Source: Rhizobium sp. Root1203
GTDB taxonomy: Bacteria; Pseudomonadota; Alphaproteobacteria; Rhizobiales; Rhizobiaceae
NCBI RefSeq assembly: GCF_001424945.1
Contig: NZ_LMCW01000012.1
Span: 988,414 to 1,052,413 of the forward strand
DNA length: 64,000 nucleotides
Direction: 5' to 3'
The notes under the pieces are model-generated. The model searched no databases. It had not been told where the DNA came from and saw nothing but the letters and a program-made list of their open reading frames with translations. Position 1 is the first letter of the stretch; every line of letters starts with the position of its first letter. The position numbers and the translations under genes are program-made. Of the stretch, positions 9,168-17,649 are shown one piece after another.

Positions 9168-9911
9168 TCAGCCCACTGCCCGCATGGGCGCAAAACCGCT
9201 CATCGCGCCGACAAAGGGCTTGGCCAGCGGCGAGGCATAAGAGCCACGCTTGCTGGTCGACAATCCAAGCGACACCAGCGCCTCGGCTTGCTTGACTGCG
9301 GCGGTAACGCCATCCACCACGGGCACGCCATAGATTGCCTGCAGTTCGCGCGCCAGGTCGGTCATGCCGGCACAGCCAAGCACGATCGCCTCCGCCCCGT
9401 CTTCGCGGAGTGCCCTTTCGATCTCCGCACGCAACGTCGCGATCGCGCCGGACGCTGGATCATCGAGCTCGAGCACGGGGATATCGGATGCCCGAACCTT
9501 CGCACGCTCGCCCATGCCGTAGCGCCGGACAAGATTTTCGATCAGCACGCGCGACCGCTCCAGCGTCGTCACGACGGTGAACCGCTGGGCAAGAAAGCCC
9601 GCAGTCGCAATGGCGGATTCGCAGAGCCCGAGCACCGGAACATCGGCAAAGCTGCGCGCCGCCTCAAGCCCGGTGTCGTCGAAGCAGGCGACAACGGCTG
9701 CGTCGTAGCCGGCGGCCACCCGCTCCCTCAGTTCGGACAGAAGGCCGGGGATGGCGAGCGCGCCATCATAGTGCCCCTCGATGGAGGCTGGCCCCATGCG
9801 CGATGTTGCCGGGATGATGTCCGTCCCCGCTGCAGCCACCGCCCGGGCTGCGATTGCGGCCTTCTCGGTCATCGAAGCCGTCGTGTTTGGATTGACGAGG
9901 AGAATGCGCAT
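9168..9911 (-). CDS. Asp/Glu/hydantoin racemase family protein
   Basis: A 247-residue racemase-fold protein starting MRILLVNPNTTASMT, the hallmark opening of hydantoin racemases and maleate isomerase relatives. Both catalytic cysteines are visible, in VVACFDDTG and in VLGCAGMTDL. Family enzymes invert the alpha-carbon of 5-substituted hydantoins or of Asp/Glu, or isomerise maleate. The 4-base gap to the permease upstream and the 3-base gap to the flavin reductase downstream place it in the import operon. A hydantoin- or allantoin-like substrate is therefore plausible, but this is an inference from context. Confidence 0.85.
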   Translation of the reverse strand: MRILLVNPNTTASMTEKAAIAARAVAAAGTDIIPATSRMGPASIEGHYDGALAIPGLLSELRERVAAGYDAAVVACFDDTGLEAARSFADVPVLGLCESAIATAGFLAQRFTVVTTLERSRVLIENLVRRYGMGERAKVRASDIPVLELDDPASGAIATLRAEIERALREDGAEAIVLGCAGMTDLARELQAIYGVPVVDGVTAAVKQAEALVSLGLSTSKRGSYASPLAKPFVGAMSGFAPMRAVG

Positions 9912-9915
9912 GATG

Positions 9916-10737
9916 TCAGCTTATCTTTGCCTGGCGTCGACTGAGCATGAGCATGATGCCGAGCGCAATGAGAATGATGGTGAAGGAGAAGAGCGTCGTG
10001 ACGGTACCGAGCGCATAGAGCACCGGCGTCGTGACGTTGGTCGTCATGCCGTAGATCTCGAGCGGCAGCGTGTTGTAGCTGCCGGAAGTCATCAGCGTAC
10101 GCGCGAATTCGTCATAGGAGAGCGTGAAGCCGAACAGGCCGACGCCGATCAGGCTTGGCGCAATCATCGGCAGCACGACATGGCGGAAGGTCTGCCAGGA
10201 ATTCGCCCCGAGATCGCGCGCCGCCTCCTCATAGGCCGGTGAGAAGCGGTTGAAGACGGCAAACATGATCAGCACGCCAAAGGGCAGCGTCCATGTCAGA
10301 TGCGCGCCGAAGGCCGATGAGTACCAGGCGGGCCGCAGGCCGCCCTGCTGGAACACGACACCGATACCAAGCGAGATGATGATCGACGGAACAACGAGGC
10401 TGGCGACCGTCGTATAGAAAAGTACCGTGGAACCTCGAAACCGCCGGCGGAACGCCAGGCCTGCAAGCAGCGACACCACGACCGTCACCACCATCACCAT
10501 CAAGCCGAGCGTGAACGACCGACGGAAGGAGGCACCGAAATCGCCGACCGCCTGCTTTTCGAAAAGGTTGAAGAACCAGTGCACGGATACGCCGTTCAGC
10601 GGGAAGGTCAAACCGCCCTCCGGGCCCTGGAAGGACAGGATCAGGATCGCCGACAGCGGCCCGTAGAGGAACAGCACGAAGGCCAGAAAGAAAACCGCCA
10701 GCAAATAGAATTCGAAGGTGCGCTTTTCGTGATTCAT
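9916..10737 (-). CDS. Polyamine-type ABC transporter permease (PotC-like)
   Basis: A 273-residue inner-membrane permease with about six hydrophobic helices. The EAA loop reads EEAARDLGANSWQTFRHVVLPMIAPSL, the contact site for the ATPase. The early FLYGPLSAILILSF is typical of PotC/YdcV-type second permeases of spermidine/putrescine-class importers. It starts one base past the preceding permease stop, so translation is probably coupled. It works with the 10739 permease, the 13151 ATPase and the 11821 binding protein. Confidence 0.9.
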   Translation of the reverse strand: MNHEKRTFEFYLLAVFFLAFVLFLYGPLSAILILSFQGPEGGLTFPLNGVSVHWFFNLFEKQAVGDFGASFRRSFTLGLMVMVVTVVVSLLAGLAFRRRFRGSTVLFYTTVASLVVPSIIISLGIGVVFQQGGLRPAWYSSAFGAHLTWTLPFGVLIMFAVFNRFSPAYEEAARDLGANSWQTFRHVVLPMIAPSLIGVGLFGFTLSYDEFARTLMTSGSYNTLPLEIYGMTTNVTTPVLYALGTVTTLFSFTIILIALGIMLMLSRRQAKIS

Positions 10738-10738
10738 C

Positions 10739-11653
10739 TCAAAGCTCCTTGCGGATGTCGACGACGCGCAGGATCGCCGCGACCATCATCAGAACGACGA
10801 TCAGGAGCACCACGGCATTGGCGGCCGCTGCCGGGTACTGTAGCAGGGACATCTGGTTCTTCATCATCAGCGCCACCGATGCGCTCTGGCCGCCTGACAT
10901 GACCTGCACCGTCGAGAAGTCAGCCATGACAAGCGTCACGACGAAGATCGAGCCGATCGCAATGCCGGGCTTTGCGAGCGGCAGCACGACATTCCAGAGG
11001 ATCTGCCACCCGCTGGCGCCTGCATCGCGCGCCGCCTCGAACAGCGAGCGATCAATGCGCATCAGCGTATTGAAGATCGGCGTCACCATGAACAGCGTGT
11101 AGAGATGCACCATCGCGAGCACGACAGCGAAATCGGAATAGAGCAGCCACTCGATCGGCTGCGGGACGATCCCCATGTCGACCAGCGCCGTATTGACCAG
11201 TCCATTGCGCCCGAGCACCGGGATCCACGAGATCATCCGGATGATGTTCGACGTCATGAACGGCACGGTGCAGACGAGAAAAAGGAGCATCTGCGTCGTC
11301 GTGCGGCGGATGTGGAATGCGAGGAAATAGGCGACCCAGAAGCCGATGAAGAGGGTCAGCACCCAGACGATTGCCGTGAATTTCAACGTATTGAGATAGG
11401 TCTTCCACGTGACCCACGAGCCGAGTGTATCGGTGTAGTTCATCGTCAGGAAGGCCGGGTAGAGGCCGGCGAAGTCATAATCCCAGAAACTGACGACTGC
11501 GATCATCAAGATCGGCAGGACGAAGAAGAAACCGAGGATGACAATTAGCGGCGTTGCCTGGATATAGGAGGCGGTCCACGGCGGAAGGCGAAAGCCGCCG
11601 CTGCGGACCTGTGCGGCCGTTTCGTCTGCCTGCTGTGAAGCGATCGTTGCCAT
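10739..11653 (-). CDS. Polyamine-type ABC transporter permease (PotB-like)
   Basis: A 304-residue membrane permease with a cytoplasmic N-terminal extension of ~30 residues, then six helices. The EAA motif is FEAARDAGASGWQILWNVVLPLAKPGI. WISWIPVLGRNGLVN is typical of PotB/YdcU-type subunits. ATG 11653 is chosen over TTG 11659 because AAAGGA sits 6-7 bases before the ATG. The gene is 167 bases from the binding-protein gene, with a strong double hairpin repeat in the gap, and abuts the second permease. Confidence 0.9.
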   Translation of the reverse strand: MATIASQQADETAAQVRSGGFRLPPWTASYIQATPLIVILGFFFVLPILMIAVVSFWDYDFAGLYPAFLTMNYTDTLGSWVTWKTYLNTLKFTAIVWVLTLFIGFWVAYFLAFHIRRTTTQMLLFLVCTVPFMTSNIIRMISWIPVLGRNGLVNTALVDMGIVPQPIEWLLYSDFAVVLAMVHLYTLFMVTPIFNTLMRIDRSLFEAARDAGASGWQILWNVVLPLAKPGIAIGSIFVVTLVMADFSTVQVMSGGQSASVALMMKNQMSLLQYPAAAANAVVLLIVVLMMVAAILRVVDIRKEL

Positions 11654-11712
11654 CCCCAATCCTTTCGGAAATCAAGCTTTCATCCTGGCGGATAGAGGGA
11701 GGTGCCGTCTGA

Positions 11713-11800
11713 GACACCCCCCCAACCCTCCCCACAGGGGGGAGGGAGTTTTCCTGGCCGCACCTCCTCGGAGCTCCCTCCCCCTGGGGGGAGGGGAAAG
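11713..11800. repeat. REP-like double hairpin between binding-protein and permease genes
   Basis: Two adjacent C-run/G-run palindromes are seen: CCCTCCCC-ACA-GGGGGGAGGG (11725-11746) and CTCCCTCCCCC-T-GGGGGGAGGG (about 11774-11795). They lie inside a minus-strand operon. C/G-run stem-loops of this style are common intergenic repeats in rhizobia. The position after a binding-protein gene suggests differential mRNA stability, as in other importer operons. Confidence 0.6.
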
Positions 11801-11820
11801 CGGCAATCGCAACGCTTTCC

Positions 11821-13119
11821 TTAGGCAGCGATGAACTCATTCCAGCGGCGGACCATGTAGCGGTCTTCGTCCATGACGGAGTTCCAGCATGCGACATGAC
11901 CCATGCGCTCTTCGAACGAACCACCGTCGCGAACGGCGCCCGCCTTCTCCATGATCTTGCCTTCCGGAGACAGGATATCGCCCTGCGCCGGCTTGCCCTC
12001 GATCCAGTAGCCCCACTCGTCGGCGGACATGAATTCCTTTGCGGTGTCCATGGCGGCGGAATAGTAGCCCTGACGATTGAGATAGCCGCCGACCCAGCCG
12101 GAGGTGTACCAGTTGATGTACTCATAGGCCGCGTCGAGTTCGGCGCCCTTGAGGTGGGACGCCAGGCCAAGACCGCCGCCCCACGCGCGGTAGCCTTCCT
12201 TGAGCGGCTGGAACGTGCAGGCGATGCCCTTCGAGCGGACTGCGGCAACGGCGGGCGACCACATGGACTGGATCACAACTTCGCCCGATGCCATCAGGTT
12301 GACGCTCTCGTCGAACGACTTCCAGAACGCGCGGAACTGGCCGTCCTGCTTGGTCTTGATGAGGAAGTCGATCGTCTGGTCGATTTCCGCCTTGGTCATG
12401 TTGCCCTTGTCGGCATATTTGATCTTGCCGGAGGCTTCCATGATCATTGCGGCATCCATGATGCCGATCGACGGGATGTTGAGGATCGCGGTCTTGCCCT
12501 TGAAGGCGGGATCGAGAATGTCGGCCCAGCTGGTGATCGAACGGCCGGTAAGATCGGGACGGATGCCGAGCGTGTCGGCGTTGTAGATGGTCGGGACCAT
12601 CGTCATCCACTGCGTCGGCTCCTTGGCGAAGGTCTTGGACGCCTGGCCTTCGACGAAGCCGACCGTATGCGGTGCCGTACCTTGGGCGATGACGCTGTCG
12701 GGCTTCAGCTTGCCGTTGATGAAGAGCGGCACGATCTTGTCGTAGTACTTGAGTTTCTTGACGTCCATCGGCTGCAGCACGCCGGTCGGGTAAACCTTCT
12801 TGGCGATCCAGTATTCGACGTCGGCGATATCGTAGCTGTCGGGCTGCGTGACGGCGCGCTGCGCGGCGGCGTCGGAATCGGTTGCAGTCATCTCCAGGGT
12901 GATGCCCAGGTCGGCCTTGCACTTCTCGGCGATCGCATTGATGTTCGAAACGCCGGTGCCGAACTGGCGCAGCGTGACGTTCGTTTTCGCCCAGATGGTC
13001 GGGAAGCCGGTGATGAGGCCGGAGCCGGCAATTGCGCCGGCCGCAGCAGCGCCCGTCTTCAGGAGCGTACGGCGGGACAGGCCATTGCCCGTCTTGGTCG
13101 ATTTCGTTTCATCAGTCAT
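11821..13119 (-). CDS. ABC transporter substrate-binding protein, Tat-exported
   Basis: A 432-residue periplasmic binding protein of the spermidine/putrescine-type (PotD-like) group. The N terminus shows a twin-arginine signal, SRRTLLKTGAAAAG at residues 15-28, so export of the folded protein through Tat is likely. Later segments such as YWIAKKVYPTGVLQPMDV and WSPAVAAVRSKG fit a type-2 periplasmic fold. ATG 13119 has GAGGGA upstream; the longer reading to 13188 overlaps the ATPase gene. It defines the substrate for the 9916-14239 importer, which is unknown but probably a small nitrogen compound. Confidence 0.9.
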   Translation of the reverse strand: MTDETKSTKTGNGLSRRTLLKTGAAAAGAIAGSGLITGFPTIWAKTNVTLRQFGTGVSNINAIAEKCKADLGITLEMTATDSDAAAQRAVTQPDSYDIADVEYWIAKKVYPTGVLQPMDVKKLKYYDKIVPLFINGKLKPDSVIAQGTAPHTVGFVEGQASKTFAKEPTQWMTMVPTIYNADTLGIRPDLTGRSITSWADILDPAFKGKTAILNIPSIGIMDAAMIMEASGKIKYADKGNMTKAEIDQTIDFLIKTKQDGQFRAFWKSFDESVNLMASGEVVIQSMWSPAVAAVRSKGIACTFQPLKEGYRAWGGGLGLASHLKGAELDAAYEYINWYTSGWVGGYLNRQGYYSAAMDTAKEFMSADEWGYWIEGKPAQGDILSPEGKIMEKAGAVRDGGSFEERMGHVACWNSVMDEDRYMVRRWNEFIAA

Positions 13120-13150
13120 GTCAGTTCCCTCTTTTTGTGGTGATGATGAT

Positions 13151-14239
13151 TCATGCGGAAACGCGGCCGAGGAGGACGGCATCCTCAAGGGCCCAACTCA
13201 AAGACACCGCATCGCCCACCGACACGGGTTTGGCGAAATAATCGCCGTCGCTTGCGATGACCGTGAAGTCGTCGCTGCCCGCGCCGACGACGGTGATCTT
13301 CACCGAAGCGCCGCGATATTCGATGTTGGAGACGACGCCGTTGAAGCCGAGCGTCTTGTCGGAGGCACTGTCGAGACGCACGCGGTCGGTGCGGATGCCG
13401 ATATCGACCGCCTCGCCGACCCGCCTTCCCTCGCCGCGTACCGAAAACGTCTGGCCTTCTGGAACATCCAGCGTCACCACACCGTCATTCGAGGACCTCA
13501 CGCGGCCGGAAAGAACATTGTGATCGCCCATGAAGCGGGCGACGAAGGCGGTCGCCGGGCGCTCGAACACGTCGCGCGGCGCTGCGGCCTGCTCGATCTT
13601 GCCCTCATTCATGATCACGATGACGTCTGCCAGCGCCATCGCCTCTTCCTGGCTGTGCGTCACATGGACAAACGTGATGCCGAGCGTCTTCTGCAGCTTC
13701 TTCAGTTCGGCGCGCATACGGATCTTCAGGAACGGATCCAGCGCCGACAGCGGCTCATCGAGCAGCAGCGCTTCAGGATCGGTAATCAGGGCGCGGGCGA
13801 GTGCCACGCGCTGCTGCTGGCCGCCCGAAAGCTGCGCCGGGCGGCGCGGCGCATAGGCCTCCATCTGCATCAGCTTCAGCATGTCCATCGCCTTGGCGCG
13901 CCGCTCGTCCTTTTCGACGCCCTTCATCTTCAGGCTGAAGGCGACGTTGTCGACGAGATCGAGGTGTGGAAACAGCGCATAGGACTGGAACATCATCGCC
14001 GTGCCGCGCTTGGCCGGCGGAAAATCGGTCACGACGGTGTTGCCGAGGCGGATATCGCCGGAGGAAATGCTCTCGTGTCCGGCGATCATTCTCAGCGTCG
14101 AGGTCTTGCCGCAGCCGGACGGCCCCAGGAAACAGCAATACGAGCCCGCCGGGATCTTCAGGCTGATCGCGTGCACTGCGGTGGTGGCGCCATACACCTT
14201 GGAAACGGATGCTATATCGATCTCTGCCGCTTTCGACAT
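13151..14239 (-). CDS. ABC transporter ATP-binding protein (PotA-like)
   Basis: A 362-residue ATPase. Walker A GPSGCGKTS lies near residue 38, LSGGQQQR near 135, Walker B LLLDEP just after and VHVTHSQEEA as the H-loop, followed by a TOBE-type C-terminal region. ATG 14239 is preceded by GGGAAGA; the extension to 14272 lacks a good site. It is the first gene of the minus-strand operon (ATPase, binding protein, two permeases, racemase, flavin reductase). The 270-base region upstream, shared with the divergent gntR, carries a palindrome likely to be its operator. Confidence 0.92.
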   Translation of the reverse strand: MSKAAEIDIASVSKVYGATTAVHAISLKIPAGSYCCFLGPSGCGKTSTLRMIAGHESISSGDIRLGNTVVTDFPPAKRGTAMMFQSYALFPHLDLVDNVAFSLKMKGVEKDERRAKAMDMLKLMQMEAYAPRRPAQLSGGQQQRVALARALITDPEALLLDEPLSALDPFLKIRMRAELKKLQKTLGITFVHVTHSQEEAMALADVIVIMNEGKIEQAAAPRDVFERPATAFVARFMGDHNVLSGRVRSSNDGVVTLDVPEGQTFSVRGEGRRVGEAVDIGIRTDRVRLDSASDKTLGFNGVVSNIEYRGASVKITVVGAGSDDFTVIASDGDYFAKPVSVGDAVSLSWALEDAVLLGRVSA

Positions 14240-14410
14240 CGTGTCTTCCCCTGTTCGGGAAGAACAATGCATCTGCCGTGCCAGTTTCTATTGCACCGCA
14301 TCAAACGCTTGGGAAAGCTGGCATTTCCTGCGGCGACAGGCTTTGCTGCAAAATTCAGCGCCTCGGCAGACCTGCACATGAAATAGGCTATCGTCTGCAA
14401 TGCGTGCAAA

Positions 14411-14426
14411 AAATCGTATACAATTT
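14411..14426. promoter_or_regulatory. GTATAC-centred palindrome, probable GntR operator
   Basis: AAATCGTATACAATTT is a 16-bp dyad with one mismatched pair, centred on GTATAC, between the divergent ABC operon and the gntR gene. FCD-type GntR regulators commonly bind short palindromes of the form TNGTATACNA, so this is the likely binding site of the 14510 product. Confidence 0.6.
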
Positions 14427-14509
14427 AGTCGTCTCTTTGATCGCAAATTCCGATTAACTTTCGGGCCAAAGACGACTATCATTTACAGATATAGAAGGTA
14501 TTCCATTTC

Positions 14510-15223
14510 ATGAATTCGGCCTCGAACGCGCTCCAGACAACGGATGACTCCGCCGAAACCGGCGCCCAGCAGATCCGCGACGCCATCCGCGACGCGATTG
14601 TCGAGCGTCGGCTTTCGCCGGGAACAAAGCTGTCGGAAAGCGATGTCGGCAACCTGTTCAATGTCAGCCGAACGCTGGCGCGCGCCGCTCTCCAGGCACT
14701 GTCCTACGAAGGACTTGTCAATGTCGAGAAGAACCGCGGCGCGTTTGTCGCCTACCCCTCGCCCGACGAGGCCCGGCAGATCTTCGCCGCCCGGCGCCTG
14801 ATCGAACCGGGCATCCTGCGCGAAGCCGCGGCCAGAATTACGCCGTCCGAGATTCAGCATCTGAAGCAGCTGTTGCTGGAAGAAACCCGGCTGATGGGTG
14901 AACGCGGACAGACCGCCCGCCGCGCCGAAATCAAGGCCTCCGGCGATTTTCATCTGACGCTTGCGGCCATCTCCGGCAATGCGATCATGCAGCGCTTCAT
15001 GGACGAACTTGTTGCGCGTTCGTCGCTGGTGATCGCGCTATACGGCCAGTCGACCGTCTCAAGCTGCGGCCACTCCGAACATGGCGACATCGTAGCCGCG
15101 ATGGAAAGCAAGGATCTCGATCGCGCATGCCGCCTCATGCTGCATCATATTGCGCATATCGAGGCAGACCTCGATCTGCGGGAGCGCAGGACGCAGGGAC
15201 TGAAGGACGCATTCGAGCCCTGA
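14510..15223 (+). CDS. GntR family transcriptional regulator, FCD subfamily
   Basis: A 237-residue regulator. The N-terminal winged HTH covers about residues 18-85 (IRDAIVERRLSPGTKLSESDVGNLF, then SRTLARAALQALSYEGLV). The C-terminal FCD helical domain has the metal/ligand pattern with FHLTLAAISGN and a late HSEHGDIVAAM and HHIAHIE, whose histidines are typical metal ligands of FCD proteins. It is divergent from the ABC/racemase operon, whose expression it probably represses until a catabolic ligand binds. Confidence 0.92.
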   Translation: MNSASNALQTTDDSAETGAQQIRDAIRDAIVERRLSPGTKLSESDVGNLFNVSRTLARAALQALSYEGLVNVEKNRGAFVAYPSPDEARQIFAARRLIEPGILREAAARITPSEIQHLKQLLLEETRLMGERGQTARRAEIKASGDFHLTLAAISGNAIMQRFMDELVARSSLVIALYGQSTVSSCGHSEHGDIVAAMESKDLDRACRLMLHHIAHIEADLDLRERRTQGLKDAFEP

Positions 15224-15267
15224 ATGTCCATCGGACGGGCTGCGCCGCGTTGGCGACACGGGGAGCG

Positions 15268-15293
15268 TCGCGGCCACCGACCGGCGGCCGCGA
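15268..15293. terminator. GC-rich hairpin between convergent genes
   Basis: TCGCGGCC (15268-15275) pairs with GGCCGCGA (15286-15293) over a 10-base loop, between the gntR stop at 15223 and the 15303 gene end. There is no clear T-run, so the terminator function is tentative. Confidence 0.35.
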
Positions 15294-15302
15294 GAAGTGA
15301 AC

Positions 15303-15686
15303 TCAATCGCGCGAGCGGCCCTCGGCCGGAACCGAGGCAACGGCCACGATATCGGGTGTACCTGTCGTATGCAGGCGTTTGCGCACAAGGACGCCCATGA
15401 CGCGAGCGGCTGTCGAGAAGGTCATCTGATCGAGCGGTCCCTCGCCTTCCCACGGCTTCGTCAGCCGTTCGGTGACGGCGCCGACGATATTCATGGGGAC
15501 GATGTCGTCGCATTGGCGCATGGCCTCGAAGACGCAGCTGATGGGAACAACCCGGCCCTCGAACGTCACGATCGGCTCCGTAAGTTCTGTGTCCCACTCT
15601 TCAAAAGCATAGAGCGCTTCGCGGAAGAGTTCCTGAAGGGTGAACGGGGCGTGTCCATTGTGAAGTGGCGGCAAGGCATTCGTCAT
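15303..15686 (-). CDS. Hypothetical protein, 127 aa
   Basis: I do not recognise this family. The protein is acidic in its first half, with FTLQELFREALYAFEEWDTELTEPIVTFEGRVVPISCVFEAMRQC-type content and two cysteines. The second half, MTFSTAARVMGVLVRKRL, is helical and basic. It has no signal peptide or membrane segment. A strong GAGGAGA lies just before the ATG at 15686, so it is very probably translated. It stands alone on the minus strand, with two palindromic elements upstream. Confidence 0.6.
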   Translation of the reverse strand: MTNALPPLHNGHAPFTLQELFREALYAFEEWDTELTEPIVTFEGRVVPISCVFEAMRQCDDIVPMNIVGAVTERLTKPWEGEGPLDQMTFSTAARVMGVLVRKRLHTTGTPDIVAVASVPAEGRSRD

Positions 15687-15805
15687 GTCTGTCTCCTCTT
15701 GTGGGATAGTGCCAATTCCTCCTCATCGGCCGGCATCGAAGCGGGACCAGAACTCATGCTCCCGACCGGACCGAATAACACGATCAATGTTATAGTGTAA
15801 TATAC

Positions 15806-15829
15806 GTGTGATAAAGGCTTTTATCACAC
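15806..15829. promoter_or_regulatory. 24-bp inverted repeat upstream of the 15303 gene
   Basis: GTGTGATAAA (15806-15815) and TTTATCACAC (15820-15829) are exact 10-base complements separated by 4 bases. It lies 120 bases upstream of the 15686 start and 32 bases from the next palindrome. It may be an operator. The arm spacing does not fit a CRP site. Confidence 0.4.
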
Positions 15830-15860
15830 AGGTGTCCCGCAGTGACGGGCACGAAAAGAT

Positions 15861-15894
15861 AAGCCGTTGATATTAAAAATAATATCAACGGCTT
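15861..15894 (-). terminator. Perfect 15-bp stem-loop downstream of the SIMPL gene
   Basis: The 15-base arms (15861-15875 and 15880-15894) are perfectly complementary, with a 4-base AAAA/TTTT loop. On the minus strand the hairpin follows the SIMPL-domain gene by 39 bases and is followed by ATCTTTTCG, a modest T-rich tail. Confidence 0.6.
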
Positions 15895-15933
15895 GAACCA
15901 AATCAACTTGCGTTACCGAAGGCCGAAAAGGGC

Positions 15934-16680
15934 TTATTGGGTGATCGCAAAGGTCACGTTGACGGTGATGTTGTAGCTCGTTTCACCACCCTGGATCGGC
16001 ACAGACGAGTCGGATGCCTCCTTCATCATTGCCGCGCGGTAGACTGGCACCGGCTGCGGGCGTGGTCCGCTTTCGTTGATCTCGATAACGTTTCCGAGCT
16101 TCACGCCGGCCGCGCCGGCGAGCGTCTTCGCCCGGCTGATAGCGTCGGCGACGGCATCCTTGCGCGCCGCTTCGATCGCGCTGTCCGGCTTGTCGTTGGT
16201 GAACTGGATATCGCCGCCCTGATTGACGCCGAGCGTCACCGCCTGGTCTATGATCGCGCCGAGCTTGGACAGATCCCGGACGCGCACGGTCAGCGAATTC
16301 GACACCTGATAGCCGATCAGTTCGGGCGGCTGCGGCTGTCCGTCGCTGCTTTGCGGGAACCTGTACTGCGGCTGAACGGAGAAGCCCGATGTCTGCAGGT
16401 CGCGTTCTGCAATTCCCGCCTTCTTCAGGGCGGCAAGGACATCGCTCATCGCCTTGTTGTTCCCGTCGAGCGCCTCGCGGGCTGTCTTTTCCTGCCGGAC
16501 GACGGACAGGTTGAGCACAGCCATGTCGGGTGCCAACGTGGACCGACCCTCGCCGATAACCGAAATCACCGACTGACGCGGCTGCGAATCAGCGGCAATG
16601 GCCGGCAGACCAACCGCGGCCGCCGCAGGCAGGCCGATCAGCAGGCTAAAGACGAACCCCTTGGTGTTGCGCAATGGCAT
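15934..16680 (-). CDS. SIMPL domain-containing (DUF541) periplasmic protein
   Basis: A 248-residue exported protein. The N terminus has a signal peptide of about 29 residues (basic start, hydrophobic LLIGLPAAAAVGLPAIA, cleavage near AIAA). SVISVIGEGRSTLAPDMAVLNLSVVRQ is the standard opening of the SIMPL/DUF541 fold, followed by KKAGIAERDLQTSGFSVQPQY and YQVSNSLTVRVRDL. Relatives include oxidative-stress-related YggE and BP26 antigens, which form outer-periplasmic oligomeric rings. It is a single-gene unit ending at the hairpin at 15861-15894. Confidence 0.88.
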   Translation of the reverse strand: MPLRNTKGFVFSLLIGLPAAAAVGLPAIAADSQPRQSVISVIGEGRSTLAPDMAVLNLSVVRQEKTAREALDGNNKAMSDVLAALKKAGIAERDLQTSGFSVQPQYRFPQSSDGQPQPPELIGYQVSNSLTVRVRDLSKLGAIIDQAVTLGVNQGGDIQFTNDKPDSAIEAARKDAVADAISRAKTLAGAAGVKLGNVIEINESGPRPQPVPVYRAAMMKEASDSSVPIQGGETSYNITVNVTFAITQ

Positions 16681-16834
16681 GTTTCACTCCCCGATTGTGA
16701 TCTACCGCTATTCCTTTGCCGTTGGATTGTGAAGCTATTGCGGCAATGGCTTGTGACCGCTCAAGATTTGCGTTAGAGCGAAACCGCCCCGGCGAACCAT
16801 TGCGCCGGACGCACGGCAGCCACCATGGCCGCCC

Positions 16835-16910
16835 GGGCCTGTAGCTCAATGGTTAGAGCCGGCGGCTCATAACCGCTTGGTTGGGGGTTCGAGTCCCTCC
16901 GGGCCCACCA
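16835..16910 (+). tRNA. tRNA-Ile2 (anticodon CAT, lysidine-type)
   Basis: A complete 76-base cloverleaf with encoded CCA. The acceptor arm is GGGCCTG with CGGGCCC. The anticodon loop CTCATAA sits on a GGCGG/CCGC stem, and the T arm is GGGGGTTCGAGTCCCTC. The anticodon is CAT. The GGCGGCTCATAACCGCTTGG context matches tRNA-Ile2, whose C34 is converted to lysidine to read AUA, rather than initiator or elongator Met tRNA. The start of a GNAT gene on the other strand is ~560 bases away; no integrase lies beside it. Confidence 0.93.
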
Positions 16911-16938
16911 TTTCCTCCCTTCACGACCCAGCGATGCG

Positions 16939-17475
16939 TTACGCAGGTGCGTCAAACTCCCCCTTTGAAATCTCGTAGATTACATGGGTGACCGGCGTGC
17001 CGTCGGGCATTGTTAGGATGTCGGTCCGATCCGCGAGCCTGGCGCCGAGTTTTTCCATGGCGCGGCGCGAGCGCAGGTTTGTTTCACCGACGCGAAAATA
17101 GACGGTCTCCACGAATCGGAATGCATGCGCCAGCAGGAGCCGTTTGACCTCCCGGTTCCAGGCGCCGCCCCAGTGACTGCGAGACAGAAACGACCAACCG
17201 ATCTCCGCGCGCCCTGATCCTGCTTCGGACAGGTTATAGCGTGACGAACCGATAATCCGGTCGGATCCGTTGTCGATCACCACCATCGCGCCGCCCGACT
17301 CCAGCGATGCCTGAAACAGCCGCCGGAAGATTGGCTCCTGCCAGCGGTCGCGTGCAGGGTGCAACTTCCAAAGCTCGGGATCCGACGCGACCGAATAGAG
17401 CGCATCATAATCGGCCTTGATGAGCGGGCGAAGGCGGACGAGTTCGCCATGGAGAAGCGGTTGCATATCGAACAT
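16939..17475 (-). CDS. GNAT family N-acetyltransferase (RimJ/RimL-like)
   Basis: A 178-residue acetyltransferase. LVRLRPLIKADYDALYSVASDP is the usual first strand/helix of the RimJ/RimL-like group. IGSSRYNLSEAGSGRAEIGWSFLSRSHWGGAWNREVK forms the acetyl-CoA core, and ETNLRSRRAMEKLGAR the C-terminal CoA-contact helix. The substrate is unknown. The start is uncertain: ATG 17475 or ATG 17466 both lie in the context GGAAGACATGTTCGATATG, and a GTG further upstream is possible. Confidence 0.85.
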   Translation of the reverse strand: MFDMQPLLHGELVRLRPLIKADYDALYSVASDPELWKLHPARDRWQEPIFRRLFQASLESGGAMVVIDNGSDRIIGSSRYNLSEAGSGRAEIGWSFLSRSHWGGAWNREVKRLLLAHAFRFVETVYFRVGETNLRSRRAMEKLGARLADRTDILTMPDGTPVTHVIYEISKGEFDAPA

Positions 17476-17649
17476 GTCTTCCACCCAAATCCAAACTGTG
17501 TCGATTCGACGCCGACAGGACGCCGAGCGTACACCTATGATCCTCCCGCAGGGCAATCGAATAGCTCATTCCCGCCAATTCCGCTCATTTGACAGCAGGC
17601 ATTGATTATGCGCCGGATAGGCACACTTTATCCCTAGAGGAGCTTCGCC

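Noticed and set aside
15806..15829. CRP site
   Set aside because: TGTGA and TCACA are present but 12 rather than 6 bases apart.
16835..16910. tRNA as integration site of a genomic island
   Set aside because: No integrase, no repeat of the tRNA 3' end and no mobile genes in the following 10 kb were seen.
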